A DNA stretch of 6,136 nucleotides from positions 1 through 6,136 of the forward strand of contig QIGM01000573.1 in assembly GCA_003230795.1 (NCBI GenBank), given 5' to 3'. The position numbers were made by a program, and so were the translations under genes. Under the pieces are notes generated by a model that saw only the letters and a program-made list of their open reading frames with translations, was not told the DNA's origin and ran no database searches. This stretch comes from a bacterium. Its GTDB lineage: Bacteria; Bdellovibrionota_C; UBA2361; SZUA-149. This document shows positions 5,420 to 6,136 of this stretch, piece by piece (position 1 is the stretch's first letter; every line of letters starts with the position of its first letter).

Positions 5420-5626
5420 ATGCACAAAGTTGTGCGAAATTCCTATACCGAGGGTAGCTTCGTCTATTTATGCCTGAGGCCAGCATCAATAGGCGAAGTA
5501 CTACCCAGTCTACTCGCATGGAAAATTGAAGGAGCGCATAATGCAAAGGAGATAATAGCAGCAAAATACTACGAAAACAAAAAGGCAGGAAAGTGCGTTT
5601 TAATGCCGAAGGCATCGGCGATCTAG
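5420..5626 (+). CDS. Doubtful small ORF, 68 residues
   Basis: An ATG at 5420 opens 68 codons to the TAG at 5624-5626, divergent from the 407-residue gene. The translation includes IGEVLPSLLAWKIEGAHNAKEIIAAKYY and ends VLMPKASAI. The composition is protein-like, but no ribosome-binding site precedes the ATG (or the GTG at 5417) and no motif is recognised. The DNA must also carry the promoter of the divergent gene. It may be a chance frame or a remnant. Confidence 0.2.
   Translation: MHKVVRNSYTEGSFVYLCLRPASIGEVLPSLLAWKIEGAHNAKEIIAAKYYENKKAGKCVLMPKASAI
5422..5435. promoter_or_regulatory. Inverted repeat just upstream of the 407-residue gene
   Basis: GCACAA-AG-TTGTGC is a perfect 6-bp-arm dyad about 31 bp before the ATG at 5391, close to where transcription would begin if TATAGG (about 5440) is the -10 box. 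It could be an operator. The arms are short enough that chance is possible. Confidence 0.3.
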
Positions 5627-5699
5627 GAACGGCCAGACAAGCGATTAGTTACTGAATGCAAGGCGTTACAGAGCGGACGTACCGCTTACTGATTCATTG

Positions 5700-5798
5700 T
5701 TCACCAATGCTTTAAGTCCAATTCCGCCCGTGCAACCCACAACCCGTTAGCCCCCAAACGCCGAATCCCCCACCCAAGCCTACTGAAGAAGGCAAGCA
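5700..5798 (-). repeat. Repeat copy B: gene X tail with the phosphatase start vestige
   Basis: This is the second copy of the segment at 3908-4006, in the same orientation and about 1.8 kb away. Here the leftward frame is open and reads through LLAFFSRLGWGIRRLGAN to RAELDLKHW and a TGA at 5701-5703, so the tail coding sequence is better kept than in copy A. The TGGTGAAC junction that carries the phosphatase GTG-AAC start in copy A is also kept. What follows has no phosphatase sequence: that frame stops after about 12 codons. Confidence 0.7.
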
Positions 5799-5946
5799 AC
5801 TTTGCAATTCTGGTAATTTCGTCGTCCAAGGAGTAGAGGAAGAAGCTTAATGAACGACTGTCCGGGGATGGCTTGGGAGGGTGATGCTTCGTAGGGAACG
5901 GCGGCGAAGTCCGACGGCCCGGAGAAGTATCACCCTCCCAAGCCAT
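5701..5946 (-). pseudogene. Probable remnant of gene X (3' part)
   Basis: The open frame runs leftwards from an ATG at 5944-5946 to TGA at 5701-5703, 81 codons. The first 30 or so are encoded by the large inverted repeat and are Pro/Ser/Arg-rich, with no sign of selection. The later part (LDDEITRIAKLLAFFSRLGWGIRRL to the end) looks like a helical, basic C-terminal protein tail and is the part shared with copy A. An in-frame TAG lies at 5962-5964, upstream of the ATG. I read it as the 3' end of a lost gene, truncated by the inverted repeat. No ribosome site supports the ATG. The family is unknown. Confidence 0.4.
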
Positions 5947-5948
5947 CC
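5866..5948. repeat. Large inverted repeat with 25-bp arms
   Basis: Positions 5866-5890 and 5924-5948 are reverse complements with a single mismatch (a G-U pair in RNA), separated by a 33-nt GC-rich loop. The arms contain GGATGGCTTGGGAGGG and its complement. The element starts 30 nt after the fliA stop on the minus strand. It could be the fliA transcript terminator or 3' stabiliser, although no U-tract follows, or a palindromic mobile repeat. It interrupts the region upstream of the gene X remnant. Confidence 0.9.
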
Positions 5949-5978
5949 AAAATCCATACCGCTAATAAAGAAAAGCCG

Positions 5979-6136
5979 CTACAGAGCTCGCTTAAGATAA
6001 GAACGCAATCGCAACAGTGCTCGAGACCGTATCTGAGAAGAACGCGATTCGGTCACGCCAATGATCTCTCCGATCTCTTTCAGGTTAAGCTCTTCATAAA
6101 AATAAAGCGTAATCACCAATCGCTCTTTTTCCGGAA
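5979..6136 (-). CDS. fliA: Flagellar-type RNA polymerase sigma factor, C-terminal region 4 (runs off the right edge)
   Basis: The last 51 codons of a sigma-28 family factor are present, ending in TAG at 5979-5981. The sequence [44 protein letters not shown] matches region 4.2 of FliA/WhiG-type factors: the LPE(K/R)E start, [13 protein letters not shown], and the recognition helix [15 protein letters not shown]. Region 4.2 contacts the -35 element, which for FliA-type factors belongs to late flagellar and chemotaxis promoters. The usual SRVSQ is SRSSQ here, a mild change. Regions 1-3 lie outside the window. A related sporulation or alternative sigma-28-family factor cannot be excluded from this fragment alone. 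The large inverted repeat follows 30 nt after the stop. Confidence 0.88.
   Translation of the reverse strand, partial: PEKERLVITLYFYEELNLKEIGEIIGVTESRSSQIRSRALLRLRSYLKRAL

Larger units (their letters stand above)
5392..5700. other. Region upstream of the 407-residue gene without a convincing gene
   Basis: This region holds the weak ORF at 5420-5626 and several short dyads: GCACAA-AG-TTGTGC (5422-5435), a GCCGA/TCGGC hairpin near 5603-5620 and AGCGG-ACGTA-CCGCT near 5672-5686. The leftward promoter of the 407-residue gene should lie here. TATAGG near 5440 is a possible but weak -10. I see nothing else. Confidence 0.4.

Noticed and set aside
5406..5615. Minus-strand open frame of 69 codons upstream of the 407-residue gene
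   Set aside because: There is no ribosome site or recognisable motif. It overlaps the expected promoter and start region of the downstream gene, and its composition looks random.

Overview
The window suggests a flagellated, free-living bacterium with an estimated GC content in the high 40s percent. It holds a fatty-acid synthesis gene (fabD, 5' end only), an Mn-type superoxide dismutase (sodA) and the 3' end of a flagellar-type sigma factor (fliA). These point to a Gram-negative lineage, perhaps within the broad deltaproteobacterial/Bdellovibrionota range, but that placement is a guess from gene style. I see no tRNA, rRNA, CRISPR array, transposase, integrase or phage gene.

Left part (1-2640). 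The first 87 codons of fabD run leftwards off the window edge. A 377-base divergent region follows, rich in dyad symmetry: a 12-bp palindrome, a 23-bp-arm hairpin with a 3-nt loop, and paired GATATC sites. Rightwards, a possible 45-codon leader ORF overlaps the TTG start of a soluble histidine kinase whose receiver domain comes first (REC-HisKA-HATPase). After a 174-bp gap with a plausible promoter comes sodA, closed by a strong hairpin that also faces the converging gene beyond it.

Middle part (2641-4167). Two genes run leftwards. One is an unrecognised 158-residue basic protein with its own good sigma70-type promoter and a 13-bp palindrome over the -35 box. The other is a low-molecular-weight tyrosine phosphatase (LMW-PTP) with a 45-residue N-terminal extension. 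Upstream of the phosphatase is the decayed 3' tail of another gene, whose stop would overlap the phosphatase GTG start.

Right part (4168-6136). An unrecognised, apparently all-helical 407-residue protein with possible TPR/PPR-like repeats is read leftwards and followed by a three-way-junction hairpin that probably terminates it. The region 5392-5978 holds no convincing intact gene. It does hold a second copy of the phosphatase-upstream tail sequence and a large inverted repeat (25-bp arms) just after the fliA stop.

The genes do not form one pathway. The most informative structure is the pair of about 98-bp repeats at 3908-4006 and 5700-5798. Each copy keeps a different part of an ancestral 'gene X / LMW-PTP' overlap, which suggests an old duplication followed by reciprocal decay. 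I found no clear evidence of a new multi-gene system.
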